Part shown: piece after piece, positions 1-7,437 of the stretch
Layout of the letters: each line of letters opens with the position of its first letter
How positions within the stretch are numbered: the stretch's first letter is position 1
Position numbers and translations under genes: made by a program
NCBI GenBank assembly: GCA_021782525.1
Contig: JAJXUY010000023.1
Location: forward strand, 1-11,665
Length of the DNA stretch: 11,665 nucleotides
Reading direction: 5' to 3'
Source of the DNA: Acidobacteriota bacterium
GTDB taxonomy: Bacteria; Acidobacteriota; Thermoanaerobaculia; Thermoanaerobaculales; Thermoanaerobaculaceae
Notes under the pieces: generated by a model
Seen by the model: only the letters and a program-made list of their open reading frames with translations
Databases searched by the model: none
What the model was told of the DNA's origin: nothing

Positions 1-1
1 C

Positions 2-1057
2 GAGAACAGGATGCGCGCCTTGCCCGGCCTCATCGACGTCACCAGCGACCTGCAGATCAAGAACCCGCAGGTCGAGGTGCAGATCGAGCGCGACAAGGCC
101 TCCTCCTACGGCGTCACCGCGGAAGCGATCGAAAGCGCGCTCTACGACGCCTACGGGACGCGGCAGATCTCCTACATCTACGCGCCCAACAACACCTATC
201 AGGTGATCCTCGAGCTCGAGGACCAGTACCAGGAAGACCCCGCCGCCCTCGCCATGCTCTACGTGCCCGCCAACACCGGGCAGCTGGTCCCGCTCAGCGC
301 CGTGGCCAAGCTCTCCCGCGACCTCGGGCCACTCTCGATCAGCCACACCGGGCAGATCCCCTCCGTGACGCTCTCGTTCAACCTCGCCCCCGGCACCCCC
401 CTCGGCACCGCGGTCGCCGCGGTGCAGAAGCTCGCGCGGGAGGTCGTTCCGGCGACCATCACCACCAGCATGCAAGGCACCGCGCAGGCGTTCCAAGCGA
501 GCACCAAGGGGCTGGGCTGGCTGCTGGTGCTGGCGATCCTGGTGATCTACACGGTGCTCGGCATCCTCTACGAGAGCTTCATCCACCCGCTGACGATCCT
601 CTCGGCGCTGCCGTTCGCCGGGTTCGGCGCCCTGGTGACGCTGCTCATCTTCCGGGTGGACCTCTCGATCTACGCCTTCGTCGGCGTCATCATGCTCGTC
701 GGCCTGGTGAAGAAGAACGGCATCATGATGATCGACTTCGCCCTCGAGGCGCAGCGCAAGGAGGGAAAGACGCCCGCCGACGCGATCTACGAGGCGTGCG
801 TCATCCGCTTCCGCCCGATCATGATGACCACGATGGCGGCGCTGATGGGCACGTTGCCGATCGCCCTCGGCATGGGCGCGGGCGCGGAGTCGCGCCGCCC
901 GCTCGGCCTCGCCGTCGTCGGCGGCCTGCTCTTCTCCCAGTTCCTCACGCTGTTCGTGACGCCGGTGTTCTACCTCTACATGGAGCGCGCCCAGACGTTC
1001 ATCAGCCGGAAGATGGCGCGCACCGCGAACGGCACCACGATCCCCGAGGTCTCCTAG
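2..1057 (+). CDS. RND efflux transporter, inner-membrane permease (AcrB/HAE1 type), C-terminal part
   Basis: This is the C-terminal third of a proton-driven RND pump subunit of the inner membrane, which exports drugs or other amphiphiles through a periplasmic adaptor and an outer-membrane channel. The reading frame is open from base 2, so the real start lies upstream; the ATG at 11 is internal. The first part (nt 11-500) fits the second periplasmic porter and docking domain, including 'NPQVEVQIERDKA' and 'VPLSAVAKL'. From nt about 518 come the last five membrane helices (for example 'LLVLAILVIYTVLGIL'). Family signature pieces are 'GLVKKNGIMMIDFA' (nt 701-742), 'RFRPIMMT' (nt 806-829) and 'GAGAESRRPLGLAVVGG' (nt 875-925). 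A short hydrophilic tail follows the final helix. The family assignment is secure. The substrate and the exact subgroup (AcrB, MexB or MdtB-like) cannot be told from this fragment. A strong hairpin terminator follows. Confidence 0.95.
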   Translation, partial: ENRMRALPGLIDVTSDLQIKNPQVEVQIERDKASSYGVTAEAIESALYDAYGTRQISYIYAPNNTYQVILELEDQYQEDPAALAMLYVPANTGQLVPLSAVAKLSRDLGPLSISHTGQIPSVTLSFNLAPGTPLGTAVAAVQKLAREVVPATITTSMQGTAQAFQASTKGLGWLLVLAILVIYTVLGILYESFIHPLTILSALPFAGFGALVTLLIFRVDLSIYAFVGVIMLVGLVKKNGIMMIDFALEAQRKEGKTPADAIYEACVIRFRPIMMTTMAALMGTLPIALGMGAGAESRRPLGLAVVGGLLFSQFLTLFVTPVFYLYMERAQTFISRKMARTANGTTIPEVS

Positions 1058-1080
1058 CCGGACGCTCGTTCCGCAGACGC

Positions 1081-1112
1081 CGAGGGCGGGCCGCACGGCC
1101 CGCCCTCGTTGT
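1081..1112 (+). terminator. Rho-independent-type terminator after the RND gene
   Basis: There is a perfect 12-bp stem, CGAGGGCGGGCC (1081-1092) pairing with GGCCCGCCCTCG (1097-1108). The loop is GCAC and TTGT follows. It lies 23 nt after the RND stop codon. The stem is very strong but the T tract is short, as is common in GC-rich genomes. It separates the efflux operon from the restriction genes, which implies that the latter have their own promoter in 1113-1252. In that 140-nt gap I see a -10-like TAGTAT at 1195-1200 but no convincing -35. Confidence 0.8.
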
Positions 1113-1252
1113 CACCGGCCAGAGCTGGTTCGGCCATGCGGGCTGGGGTAGCGGCGCACCAATCAGGACCACGCACCAACCACCGGCCTGCTGGTAGTAT
1201 CATCTCGGTTTGTGACATCCAAGAGCACTCGCAACGCCTCCGGGCTAGGTAG

Positions 1253-3637
1253 GTGGATCCTCGGCGCACCGTGACCAACGAAGCCGATACTTGCCGGAGA
1301 TTCGTCGTCCCCAGACTGCAGGCAGCTGGTTGGGACGATGAGCCGCACCGTCTCAGCGAACAGGTGACGTTCACCGACGGCCGGATCGTCGTCGCCGGGG
1401 CCCGCACGTTCCGTCGGCCTGGGAGGCGGGTCGACTACCTCCTGCGATATCGGCCCGACATGGCGCTCGCCGTCGTTGAAGCGAAGGCAAGCTACAAGGC
1501 GCCGGGTGACGGCCTGCAACAGGCGAAGGACTATGCGGAGATCCTCGGCCTTTCCTTCGCGTATTCGACGAACGGCCACGGCATCATCGAGTTCGACTAC
1601 CTCACCGGCGTTGAACGTAAGATCGCGAGCTTTCCCACCCCCGGCGAGCTCTGGGCACGGTTGACCAACCACAACCGACTTGACGCCGCCGCCGCGGAGC
1701 GCCTGCTCTCGCCGGCCTACCACCTGAGTGGAAAGTCGCCACGTTACTACCAGGAGATCGCGATCAAACGCGCCATCCAGGCGATCGAGCTGGGCCAGCG
1801 CCGGGTGCTTCTCACAATGGCCACCGGTACCGGCAAGACCGTCGTCGCCTTCCAAATCTGCTGGAAGCTCTGGTCGTCGCGGTGGAATCGAACCGGAGGG
1901 ACCGAGCACCGTCGTCCGCGCATCCTCTACCTCGCGGACCGGAACATCCTGATCGACGACCCCAAGGACAAGATCTTCGCCCCGTTCGGCGACGCCCGCT
2001 GGAAGATCGAGAACGGCATCGCCAACAAGAGCCGCGAGATGTACTTCGCGATCTACCAGGCGATCGCCAAGGACGAGGTCCGGCCGGGGCTCTACCGCGA
2101 GTACGCCCCAGACTTCTTCGACCTCATCATCGTGGACGAGTGCCACCGCGGCAGCGCCCGCGACGAAAGCAACTGGCGCGAGATCCTCGAGTACTTCGCC
2201 CCGGCCTATCAGCTCGGCATGACCGCGACGCCGAAGCGGGACGACAACGTCGACACGTACGAGTACTTCGGCAACCCGGTCTACACCTATAGCCTCAAGC
2301 AGGGGATCGAGGACGGCTTCCTCGCGCCGTACCGCGTCCACAGGGTCGTCACGAAGTGGGACGCGACGGGGTGGCGTCCGTCGCCGGGGGATCTCGACCG
2401 GTTTGGCCGCGAGATCCCCGACGAGGAGTACCACACCAACGACTTCGAGCGTCGGGTCGCCCTGCGCGCCCGCACGCAGGTCGTCGCGCGCCACCTCACC
2501 GACTTCCTCCGGAAGAGCGACCGCTTCGCCAAGACCGTGGTGTTCTGCGTCGACCAGGAGCATGCGGACGAGATGCGGCACGCGCTCAACAACCTGAATG
2601 CGGACCTCGTGCGCCAGTTCCAGGACTACGTCTGCCGCGTCACCTCGAACGAAGGCGACATCGGCAGGGGCCACCTGTCCGACTTCCAGGACCTCGAACG
2701 GGCGACGCCGGTCATCCTCACAACGTCGCAGATGCTCACGACCGGCGTCGATATGCCGACGTGCAAGAACGTCGTCCTCGTGCGCGTCATCAACTCGATG
2801 ACCGACTTCAAGCAGATCATCGGGCGCGGGACTCGCGTTCGCGACGACTACGGAAAGCTCTTCTTCTCGATCCTAGACTACACGGGCTCGGCGACCCGGA
2901 TGTTCGCGGACCCGGACTTCGACGGCGCGCCCACGCTCATCACCGAGGTGAAGGTCGACGAGCACGGCGAGGAGACGGAGACGCCAACCGAGACGGGTGA
3001 TGAGACGACGTACCCGCCGGACGGCGAGACGATCCTGCCGCCGCCGGACGTCGACGAAGGTGACCGGCGCAAGCTCTACTTCGACGGCGGCCAGGTTGAC
3101 ATCGCCACCCACCTTGTCTACGAGCTGGATGCCAACGGCACACAGCTCCGGGTCGTCAAGTTCACCGACTACACCGCCGAGAAGGTGCGCACCCTCTACC
3201 CGACCGCCGCGGAGCTGCGCAAGGCCTGGGCCGACCCGCAGCACCGCAGCGAGGTCATCGCACACCTCGCCGAGAGAGGCATCGACTTCGACGAGCTGGC
3301 GAGAGCGGCCAATCAGCCCGAGGCCGACCCGTTCGACCTCCTCTGCCACATCACTTTCAACGCCCCGCTGCGCACGCGGCGGGAGCGCGCCCAGGCGCTT
3401 AGGCGGGAGCGCAAGGAGTTCTTCGACCAGTACGGTCCGCAGGCGCGCGAGATTCTCGACGAGCTGCTCGAGAAGTACGCCGAGCACGGCACCGCTCAGT
3501 TCGTAATCCCCGACATCCTCAAGGTCGAGCCCATCTCCCGGCACGGCAACGTCATGGAGATCGCAACGTTCTTTGAGGGACCTGAGAGACTCCGACAAGC
3601 AGTGAACCTGCTGCAAACGCTGTTGTATGCGGCATAG
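1253..3637 (+). CDS. hsdR: Type I restriction-modification system, restriction/translocase subunit HsdR (EcoEI-like)
   Basis: HsdR is the motor and nuclease subunit of the Type I enzyme. It translocates unmodified DNA with ATP and cleaves it far from the recognition site. The N-terminus holds a RecB-like PD-(D/E)xK nuclease: D61, then 'VVEAK' giving E76 and K78, then Q90-x3-Y94, the QxxxY element typical of HsdR. The SF2 helicase motor follows, with Walker A 'TGTGKT' (191-196), DECH box (295-298), motif III 'TATP' (324-327), motif V 'TTGVDMP' (496-502) and motif VI 'QIIGRGTRVR' (521-530). An acidic linker (about 565-605) leads to a C-terminal domain resembling EcoEI_R_C, which docks on the methylase. 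At 794 aa it matches the EcoEI type (about 800 aa). GTG at 1253 gives MDPRRTVTNEA. GTG at 1271 (MTNEADTCRRF) also matches the usual HsdR start. Neither has a clean ribosome-binding site. All motifs are intact, so it should be active. Confidence 0.96.
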   Translation: MDPRRTVTNEADTCRRFVVPRLQAAGWDDEPHRLSEQVTFTDGRIVVAGARTFRRPGRRVDYLLRYRPDMALAVVEAKASYKAPGDGLQQAKDYAEILGLSFAYSTNGHGIIEFDYLTGVERKIASFPTPGELWARLTNHNRLDAAAAERLLSPAYHLSGKSPRYYQEIAIKRAIQAIELGQRRVLLTMATGTGKTVVAFQICWKLWSSRWNRTGGTEHRRPRILYLADRNILIDDPKDKIFAPFGDARWKIENGIANKSREMYFAIYQAIAKDEVRPGLYREYAPDFFDLIIVDECHRGSARDESNWREILEYFAPAYQLGMTATPKRDDNVDTYEYFGNPVYTYSLKQGIEDGFLAPYRVHRVVTKWDATGWRPSPGDLDRFGREIPDEEYHTNDFERRVALRARTQVVARHLTDFLRKSDRFAKTVVFCVDQEHADEMRHALNNLNADLVRQFQDYVCRVTSNEGDIGRGHLSDFQDLERATPVILTTSQMLTTGVDMPTCKNVVLVRVINSMTDFKQIIGRGTRVRDDYGKLFFSILDYTGSATRMFADPDFDGAPTLITEVKVDEHGEETETPTETGDETTYPPDGETILPPPDVDEGDRRKLYFDGGQVDIATHLVYELDANGTQLRVVKFTDYTAEKVRTLYPTAAELRKAWADPQHRSEVIAHLAERGIDFDELARAANQPEADPFDLLCHITFNAPLRTRRERAQALRRERKEFFDQYGPQAREILDELLEKYAEHGTAQFVIPDILKVEPISRHGNVMEIATFFEGPERLRQAVNLLQTLLYAA

Positions 3638-3646
3638 GAGACGGTG

Positions 3647-4546
3647 ATGGCAGCCAAGATCTCGCGCGACCGGATAGGAGAAATCATGAAGACGGTGCTT
3701 CTGGAGCTGGAGGCCGCCGGAGGCGAGGCGCGGGTTGGTGCCCTGATCAAGGCGGCAGAGCCGAAACTCCATCTAAACGACTACGAACGCGCCGTGCTCG
3801 AGAAGTCAGGCTTTATCCGCTGGCACACCGTCGTCTACTTCTACTCCATCGACTTTGCGAAGAGCGGATACCTGAAGAAGGAAGGGGGCAAATGGTACCT
3901 CACGGACTCCGGTCGCCAGGCGCTCAAGCTCAGCGCCCCGGATCTGATCCGCAAGGCAGGGGAAGGGTACTGGGCCTGGAAGAGTTCCCAAGAGCCAAAA
4001 GAACGTGCCCAAGACCACCAGGAGGAGGCTGAAGCGGAGCAGATCGAGCGGCAGGCAGCCTACGACCAAGCTCTCGGTCAGGCAACCGCAGAAATCGAGG
4101 AACACATCAGTCGGATGCTGCCGTACGACTTTCAGGCTCTTGTCGGGGAGCTCCTGATAGCGATGGGTTACCACGTCCCATTCGTGGCGCCCAAAGGCCC
4201 GGACGGCGGCGTGGATGTCGTCGCCTACAAAGACCCCCTCGGCACCACCGCCCCCAGGATTCGCGTGCAGGTCAAGCACCGCGGACAAAAGGTGACCGTG
4301 AACGAGGTCCGCGAACTCGAAGGGGTGCTTAAGAAGGAGGGCGACATCGGCCTCATCGTGTCGAGTGGTGGGTTCACGGTCGACGCAGAGCACGAGATAC
4401 GATCCTCCAACAAGCACATTGAGACGATGGACCTCAACCGCCTGATCAGACTCTGGCAGGAGAACTACGAGAGGGTGCGGGAGCCCGGCAAGAAACTCCT
4501 ACCACTCGTGAAGCTGTACTTCCTCGCCCCGACCGAGGAGAGCTGA
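3647..4546 (+). CDS. mrr: Mrr-type restriction endonuclease (winged-helix N-terminus plus Mrr catalytic domain)
   Basis: This is a 299-aa protein of the Mrr family, the Type IV restriction enzymes that cut DNA carrying foreign methylated bases. Residues 1-95 fit the Mrr N-terminal winged-helix domain, with 'GFIRWHTVVYFYSIDFAKSGYL' divided as G55-L76 and 'WYLTDSGRQAL' at 83-93. A charged helical linker spans about 105-155. The catalytic Mrr PD-(D/E)xK domain covers about 158-272: E168 in 'GELLIAMGY', D190 in 'GPDGGVD', and Q208/K210 in 'QVK'. All are present. ATG 3647 is chosen over GTG 3644 because GGAG at 3637-3640 is 6 nt upstream. The gene starts 9 nt after hsdR, and its TGA shares one base with the hsdM ATG, so it is co-translated with the hsd genes. 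Its codons (AAA, CTA, ATA, GAA) look less GC-biased than those of hsdR and hsdM, which hints at separate acquisition. The family is certain. The methylation specificity is not known. Confidence 0.93.
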   Translation: MAAKISRDRIGEIMKTVLLELEAAGGEARVGALIKAAEPKLHLNDYERAVLEKSGFIRWHTVVYFYSIDFAKSGYLKKEGGKWYLTDSGRQALKLSAPDLIRKAGEGYWAWKSSQEPKERAQDHQEEAEAEQIERQAAYDQALGQATAEIEEHISRMLPYDFQALVGELLIAMGYHVPFVAPKGPDGGVDVVAYKDPLGTTAPRIRVQVKHRGQKVTVNEVRELEGVLKKEGDIGLIVSSGGFTVDAEHEIRSSNKHIETMDLNRLIRLWQENYERVREPGKKLLPLVKLYFLAPTEES

Positions 4547-6087
4547 TGCCGCGACCGCGGAAGAAGGACGCCCCCCCGCTCACGACCCCTCAGCGCCTGG
4601 CAAGCGTGATCAAGTCGGCGCGGGACATCATGCGCAAGGACAAGGGGCTCAACGGCGACCTCGACCGGTTGCCGATGCTCACGTGGGTGATGTTCCTCAA
4701 GTTCCTCGACGACACCGAGATGATCCGGGAGGAGGAGGCCAAGCTCGACCGTACGCAGCGGTATCGACCCGCGGTCGAGGCGCCGTACCGCTGGCGCGAT
4801 TGGGCGGCGAAGGAAGAGGGCATCACCGGTCCCGAGCTGATCGCTTGGGTGACCCACGACGAAGCGGTCGGACCCGACGGAAAGCGGCGCCAGGGCCTGC
4901 TCGCCTACCTCCGCGGCCTGGAATCTGCCAACGGGCACGACCGCCGGAAGGTCATCGCCACGGTGTTCGGCGGCGTCGTCAACCGCATGACGAGCGGCTA
5001 CCTGCTCCGGGACGTGGTCAACAAGGTCAACGGCATCCACTTCAACTCGAGCGAGGAGATCCACGTCCTCGGCACGCTCTACGAGTCGCTTCTCAAGGAG
5101 CTCCGCGATGCCGCAGGAGATTCGGGAGAGATCTACACGCCGCGGCCGGTCGTCCGTTTCATGGTCGAGGCGACGGCGCCAACGCTCGGCGAGACCATCC
5201 TTGACCCCGCGTGTGGCACGGGTGGGTTCCTCGTCGAGTCGTTCCTGCACCTGGAGAAGCAATGCAGGACGGTGCAGCAACGACGCACCTTGCAGGAGCG
5301 CACCATCCTCGGCCAGGAGGCGAAGCCACTGCCGTACATGCTGGCGCAGATGAACCTGCTCCTGCACGGCCTGGAGTACCCAGCGATCACCTACGGCAAC
5401 TCGCTCGCCATCACGCTGACCGACATCGGCGACAAGGACCGTGTGGACGTGATCCTGACCAACCCGCCGTTTGGCGGCGAGGAGGAAAAGGGCATCCTCG
5501 GCGGCTTCCCGGAGGACAAGCGCACCTCCGAGACGGCGTTGCTTTTCCTTCAGCTCATCATGCGCCGGCTGCGCCGGCAGCCGAAGCCCGGCCGTGCCGC
5601 GGTCGTCGTCCCCAACGGCACGCTGTTCGGCGACGGGATCTGCGCCCGAATCAAGGAACAGCTCCTGACGGAGTTCAACCTTCACACGATCGTGCGGCTG
5701 CCGAACGGCGTGTTCGCGCCGTACACGCCGATCCCGACGAATCTCTTGTTCTTCGAGCGCGGCGGCCCGACAAAGGAGATCTGGTGCTACGAGCACCCGC
5801 TGCCGGAAGGACGCAAACAGTACACCAAAACCGCCTCGCTCCAGTTCGAGGAGTTCGCGCCGTGCCTCGCATGGTGGAGCAAACGTAAGGCGAACGAGCG
5901 CGCCTGGAAGGTGAAGGCGAAGGACGTCCTCGCCAACGCCTGCAACCTCGACCTCAAGAACCCGCGCGCCGCGCAGGAGCTGGAGCACCTCCCGCCCGAA
6001 CAGCTCGTCGAGTCGATCCTTGAAAAGGAGCGCCGGATCATCGAGATCATGGGCGAGATCAAGAAGATCCTGGCCGAAAAGCCATGA
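4546..6087 (+). CDS. hsdM: Type I restriction-modification system, DNA adenine methyltransferase subunit HsdM
   Basis: HsdM is the modification subunit. With HsdS it transfers a methyl group from S-adenosylmethionine to N6 of adenine in the recognition site. Residues about 14-130 form the helical HsdM N-terminal domain ('MLTWVMFLKFLDD', 44-56). The N6-Mtase domain follows, beginning near 'GEIYTPRPVVRFM' (194-206). The AdoMet-binding motif I is 'DPACGTGGF' (220-228) and the catalytic motif IV is 'NPPF' (306-309), the N6-adenine form of (N/D)PP(Y/F). 'FNLHTIVRLPNGVFAPYT' (377-394) is another conserved HsdM stretch. The charged C-terminal helix (about 484-513) is the usual contact with HsdS. At 513 aa the length is normal. 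Its ATG overlaps the mrr stop by one base, and its TGA overlaps the hsdS start by 4 nt. All catalytic residues are intact. Confidence 0.97.
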   Translation: MPRPRKKDAPPLTTPQRLASVIKSARDIMRKDKGLNGDLDRLPMLTWVMFLKFLDDTEMIREEEAKLDRTQRYRPAVEAPYRWRDWAAKEEGITGPELIAWVTHDEAVGPDGKRRQGLLAYLRGLESANGHDRRKVIATVFGGVVNRMTSGYLLRDVVNKVNGIHFNSSEEIHVLGTLYESLLKELRDAAGDSGEIYTPRPVVRFMVEATAPTLGETILDPACGTGGFLVESFLHLEKQCRTVQQRRTLQERTILGQEAKPLPYMLAQMNLLLHGLEYPAITYGNSLAITLTDIGDKDRVDVILTNPPFGGEEEKGILGGFPEDKRTSETALLFLQLIMRRLRRQPKPGRAAVVVPNGTLFGDGICARIKEQLLTEFNLHTIVRLPNGVFAPYTPIPTNLLFFERGGPTKEIWCYEHPLPEGRKQYTKTASLQFEEFAPCLAWWSKRKANERAWKVKAKDVLANACNLDLKNPRAAQELEHLPPEQLVESILEKERRIIEIMGEIKKILAEKP

Positions 6088-7259
6088 GTCGTACCTGGCC
6101 CATCGTGAAGCTGGGTGAGGTCCTCGAGAAGAGCCAAGAGTCGATCGTGGTCGACCCCGACGATAAGTACAAGGAGGTCAGCGTCAAGCTCTGGGGGAAG
6201 GGCGTGATCCTGCGGCGAGTGGCCAAGGGAGCTGACATTGCAGCCTCGTCGCGGCACGTCGTACAGGCCGACCAGTTCATCTTGTCTCGGATCGACGCGC
6301 GACACGGAGCAGCAGGCATCGTTCCGCGCGATCTTGAGGGCGCAGTTGTCAGCGGCGACTTCCCAGTGTTCGATGTCAGGAGTGACCGGCTGCTGCCCGC
6401 GTTCCTCCGCTGGATGAGCAGGACAGCTGCTTTCGTCGATCGCTGCAGAGCCGCAAGCGAGGGGACGACAAACAGGGTCCGCCTGAAGGAGAGGCGCTTC
6501 CTCGCGCAGGAGATCCCACTGCCCCCGCTCGAGGAGCAGCGCTGGCTTGTCGCCAAGCTCGACCTGTTGCAGGAGCGGGTCGAGGAAGCAGCGGCTTGTC
6601 GCGCGCAGAGCGGGAGAGGTGGCGATCGGCTCCTGATCGCGATGGCGTACCGCGGCGACCTCAACGCGGAGACCAGGAGTGACCTGGGCTGGCGGCGAGT
6701 CCGACTCGGGGAGATCATTCGGCAGGTCGCCGATGAGCATGTGGTGGCCAGCACACGTAGCTACCCGAATTGCGGCATTTACAGCTACGCTCGGGGTCTC
6801 TTCGCCAAGCCCTCGATCGAAGGACTAACGACCAGCGCACACAAACTGAACCGCATTCGTAGCGGCCAGTTCATCTATAGCCGTCTGTTCGCCTTTGAGG
6901 GAGCCTATAGCATCGTTCCGGCTGAGTTTGACGGGTTCTACGTATCCAACGAATACCCCACCTTTGAATGTGACGGGTCGCAGGTCCTCCCGGAGTTCCT
7001 CGGTGCGTACTTCAAGGCGCCCACGGCCTGGCAGAGGGTCGCCGCGGGCAGCAAGGGCCTCGGAAACCGTCGCCAGCGAGTCAAGCCGGATCGGCTGTTG
7101 GCCCATGACCTCGACTTGCCGCCCCTCGCCTGGCAGCAGCAGATCGTGGAGTTGACGGCAAGGCTCCGCCTCGTCGCCAAGCCCATCGGGTCGACGAAGA
7201 ACGAGATCGCCGCCCTTAGGCCGTCGATCCTCGACCGCGCCTTCCGCGGCGAGCTGTAG
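6084..7259 (+). CDS. hsdS: Type I restriction-modification system, specificity subunit HsdS
   Basis: HsdS gives the complex its bipartite DNA target. The 391 residues form two clear half-repeats. The first target recognition domain spans about 5-148 and the second about 203-344. Each opens with W-x2-V-x-L-G-E (residues 5-12 and 203-210) and then shares 'QFILSR/QFIYSR' (64-69, 262-267), 'GIVP/SIVP' (78-81, 276-279) and 'VSGDFPVF/VSNEYPTF' (89-96, 287-294). The conserved spacer regions begin at 'LPPLEEQRWLV' (146-156) and 'LPPLAWQQQIV' (345-355) and end in 'MAYRGDL' (187-193) and 'RAFRGEL' (385-391). This gives the pseudo-twofold layout needed to bind two HsdM. ATG 6084 overlaps the hsdM stop in ATGA, typical of hsdMS coupling. 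Base composition in the recognition domains is less GC-biased than in hsdM, as is common for exchanged recognition domains. The target sequence cannot be read from the protein. Confidence 0.95.
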   Translation: MSRTWPIVKLGEVLEKSQESIVVDPDDKYKEVSVKLWGKGVILRRVAKGADIAASSRHVVQADQFILSRIDARHGAAGIVPRDLEGAVVSGDFPVFDVRSDRLLPAFLRWMSRTAAFVDRCRAASEGTTNRVRLKERRFLAQEIPLPPLEEQRWLVAKLDLLQERVEEAAACRAQSGRGGDRLLIAMAYRGDLNAETRSDLGWRRVRLGEIIRQVADEHVVASTRSYPNCGIYSYARGLFAKPSIEGLTTSAHKLNRIRSGQFIYSRLFAFEGAYSIVPAEFDGFYVSNEYPTFECDGSQVLPEFLGAYFKAPTAWQRVAAGSKGLGNRRQRVKPDRLLAHDLDLPPLAWQQQIVELTARLRLVAKPIGSTKNEIAALRPSILDRAFRGEL

Positions 7260-7266
7260 GCGTTCA

Positions 7267-7297
7267 CCAGGCCGCAGCGTCCACGGACTGCGCCTGG
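7267..7297 (+). terminator. Imperfect hairpin after hsdS, possible terminator
   Basis: CCAGG (7267-7271) pairs with CCTGG (7293-7297), and inside it CGCAG (7273-7277) pairs with CTGCG. A small TCC/GGA helix lies at the tip. The structure starts 8 nt after the hsdS stop. No T run follows (the next bases are CCGGGGG), so intrinsic termination is uncertain. It could instead slow RNA decay or assist Rho-dependent ending. Confidence 0.4.
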
Positions 7298-7362
7298 CCG
7301 GGGGACCGGCCTCGGTGGCACATTGCGCGGTAATCGTATGATAGCGACCATCGACCCACGCC

Positions 7363-7374
7363 GTGGCTGCAGCC
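7363..7374. repeat. 12-bp direct repeat, left copy (GTGGCTGCAGCC)
   Basis: An identical 12-mer lies at 10656-10667, just after the last gene of the three-gene module that begins here. The inner 10 bp, GGCTGCAGCC, is a palindrome. This copy ends one base before the -35 box at 7376. It may mark a module boundary left by recombination or be a protein-binding palindrome. Confidence 0.6.
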
Positions 7375-7375
7375 A

Positions 7376-7404
7376 TTGACACCGTCATATTTCACTCGTA
7401 TGAT
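7376..7404 (+). promoter_or_regulatory. Sigma-70-type promoter of the AbiE-like module
   Basis: A perfect -35 box TTGACA (7376-7381) and a near-perfect -10 box TATGAT (7399-7404) are separated by exactly 17 bp in an AT-richer patch. Transcription should start near 7411, about 27 nt before the GTG start codon of the first gene. Such a strong promoter stands out in this GC-rich window. It fits a tightly repressed, autoregulated unit. Confidence 0.85.
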
Positions 7405-7406
7405 GT

Positions 7407-7426
7407 CTTTCACCGGTTGGTGAAAG
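7407..7426. promoter_or_regulatory. Perfect inverted repeat at the transcription start, probable operator
   Basis: CTTTCACCGGTTGGTGAAAG has two perfect 8-bp arms (7407-7414 and 7419-7426) around GGTT. It begins two bases after the -10 box and covers the expected start site, an ideal place for a repressor. A further half-site TTTCAC occurs at 7390-7395 within the spacer. The right arm also overlaps the GAAAGG ribosome-binding site (7422-7427). The left arm would be only partly transcribed, so a DNA operator is more likely than an RNA hairpin. AbiEi proteins are known to bind inverted repeats in their own promoters, so the product of the gene at 7438 is the natural candidate. Confidence 0.75.
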
Positions 7427-7437
7427 GTGCATGAATC

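Noticed and set aside
1195..1238. Promoter for hsdR using TAGTAT (1195-1200) or TTGTGA (1210-1215)
   Set aside because: Neither has a partner box at a suitable distance, so I do not report it as a feature, although a promoter in this gap is likely.
1163..2674. Long open frame on the - strand (503 codons) across hsdR
   Set aside because: It is antisense to the motif-complete hsdR and has the Val/Arg/Glu/Asp-rich composition of a high-GC shadow frame. It has no domain features.
4465..5988. Long open frame on the - strand (507 codons) across hsdM
   Set aside because: It lies opposite intact hsdM and its translation is low-complexity Arg/Leu/Glu/Val. It is a shadow of codon bias.
7431..7437. 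ATG at 7431 as the start of the AbiEi-like gene
   Set aside because: It is in a different frame from the AbiEi-like protein. GTG 7438 opens the correct frame.
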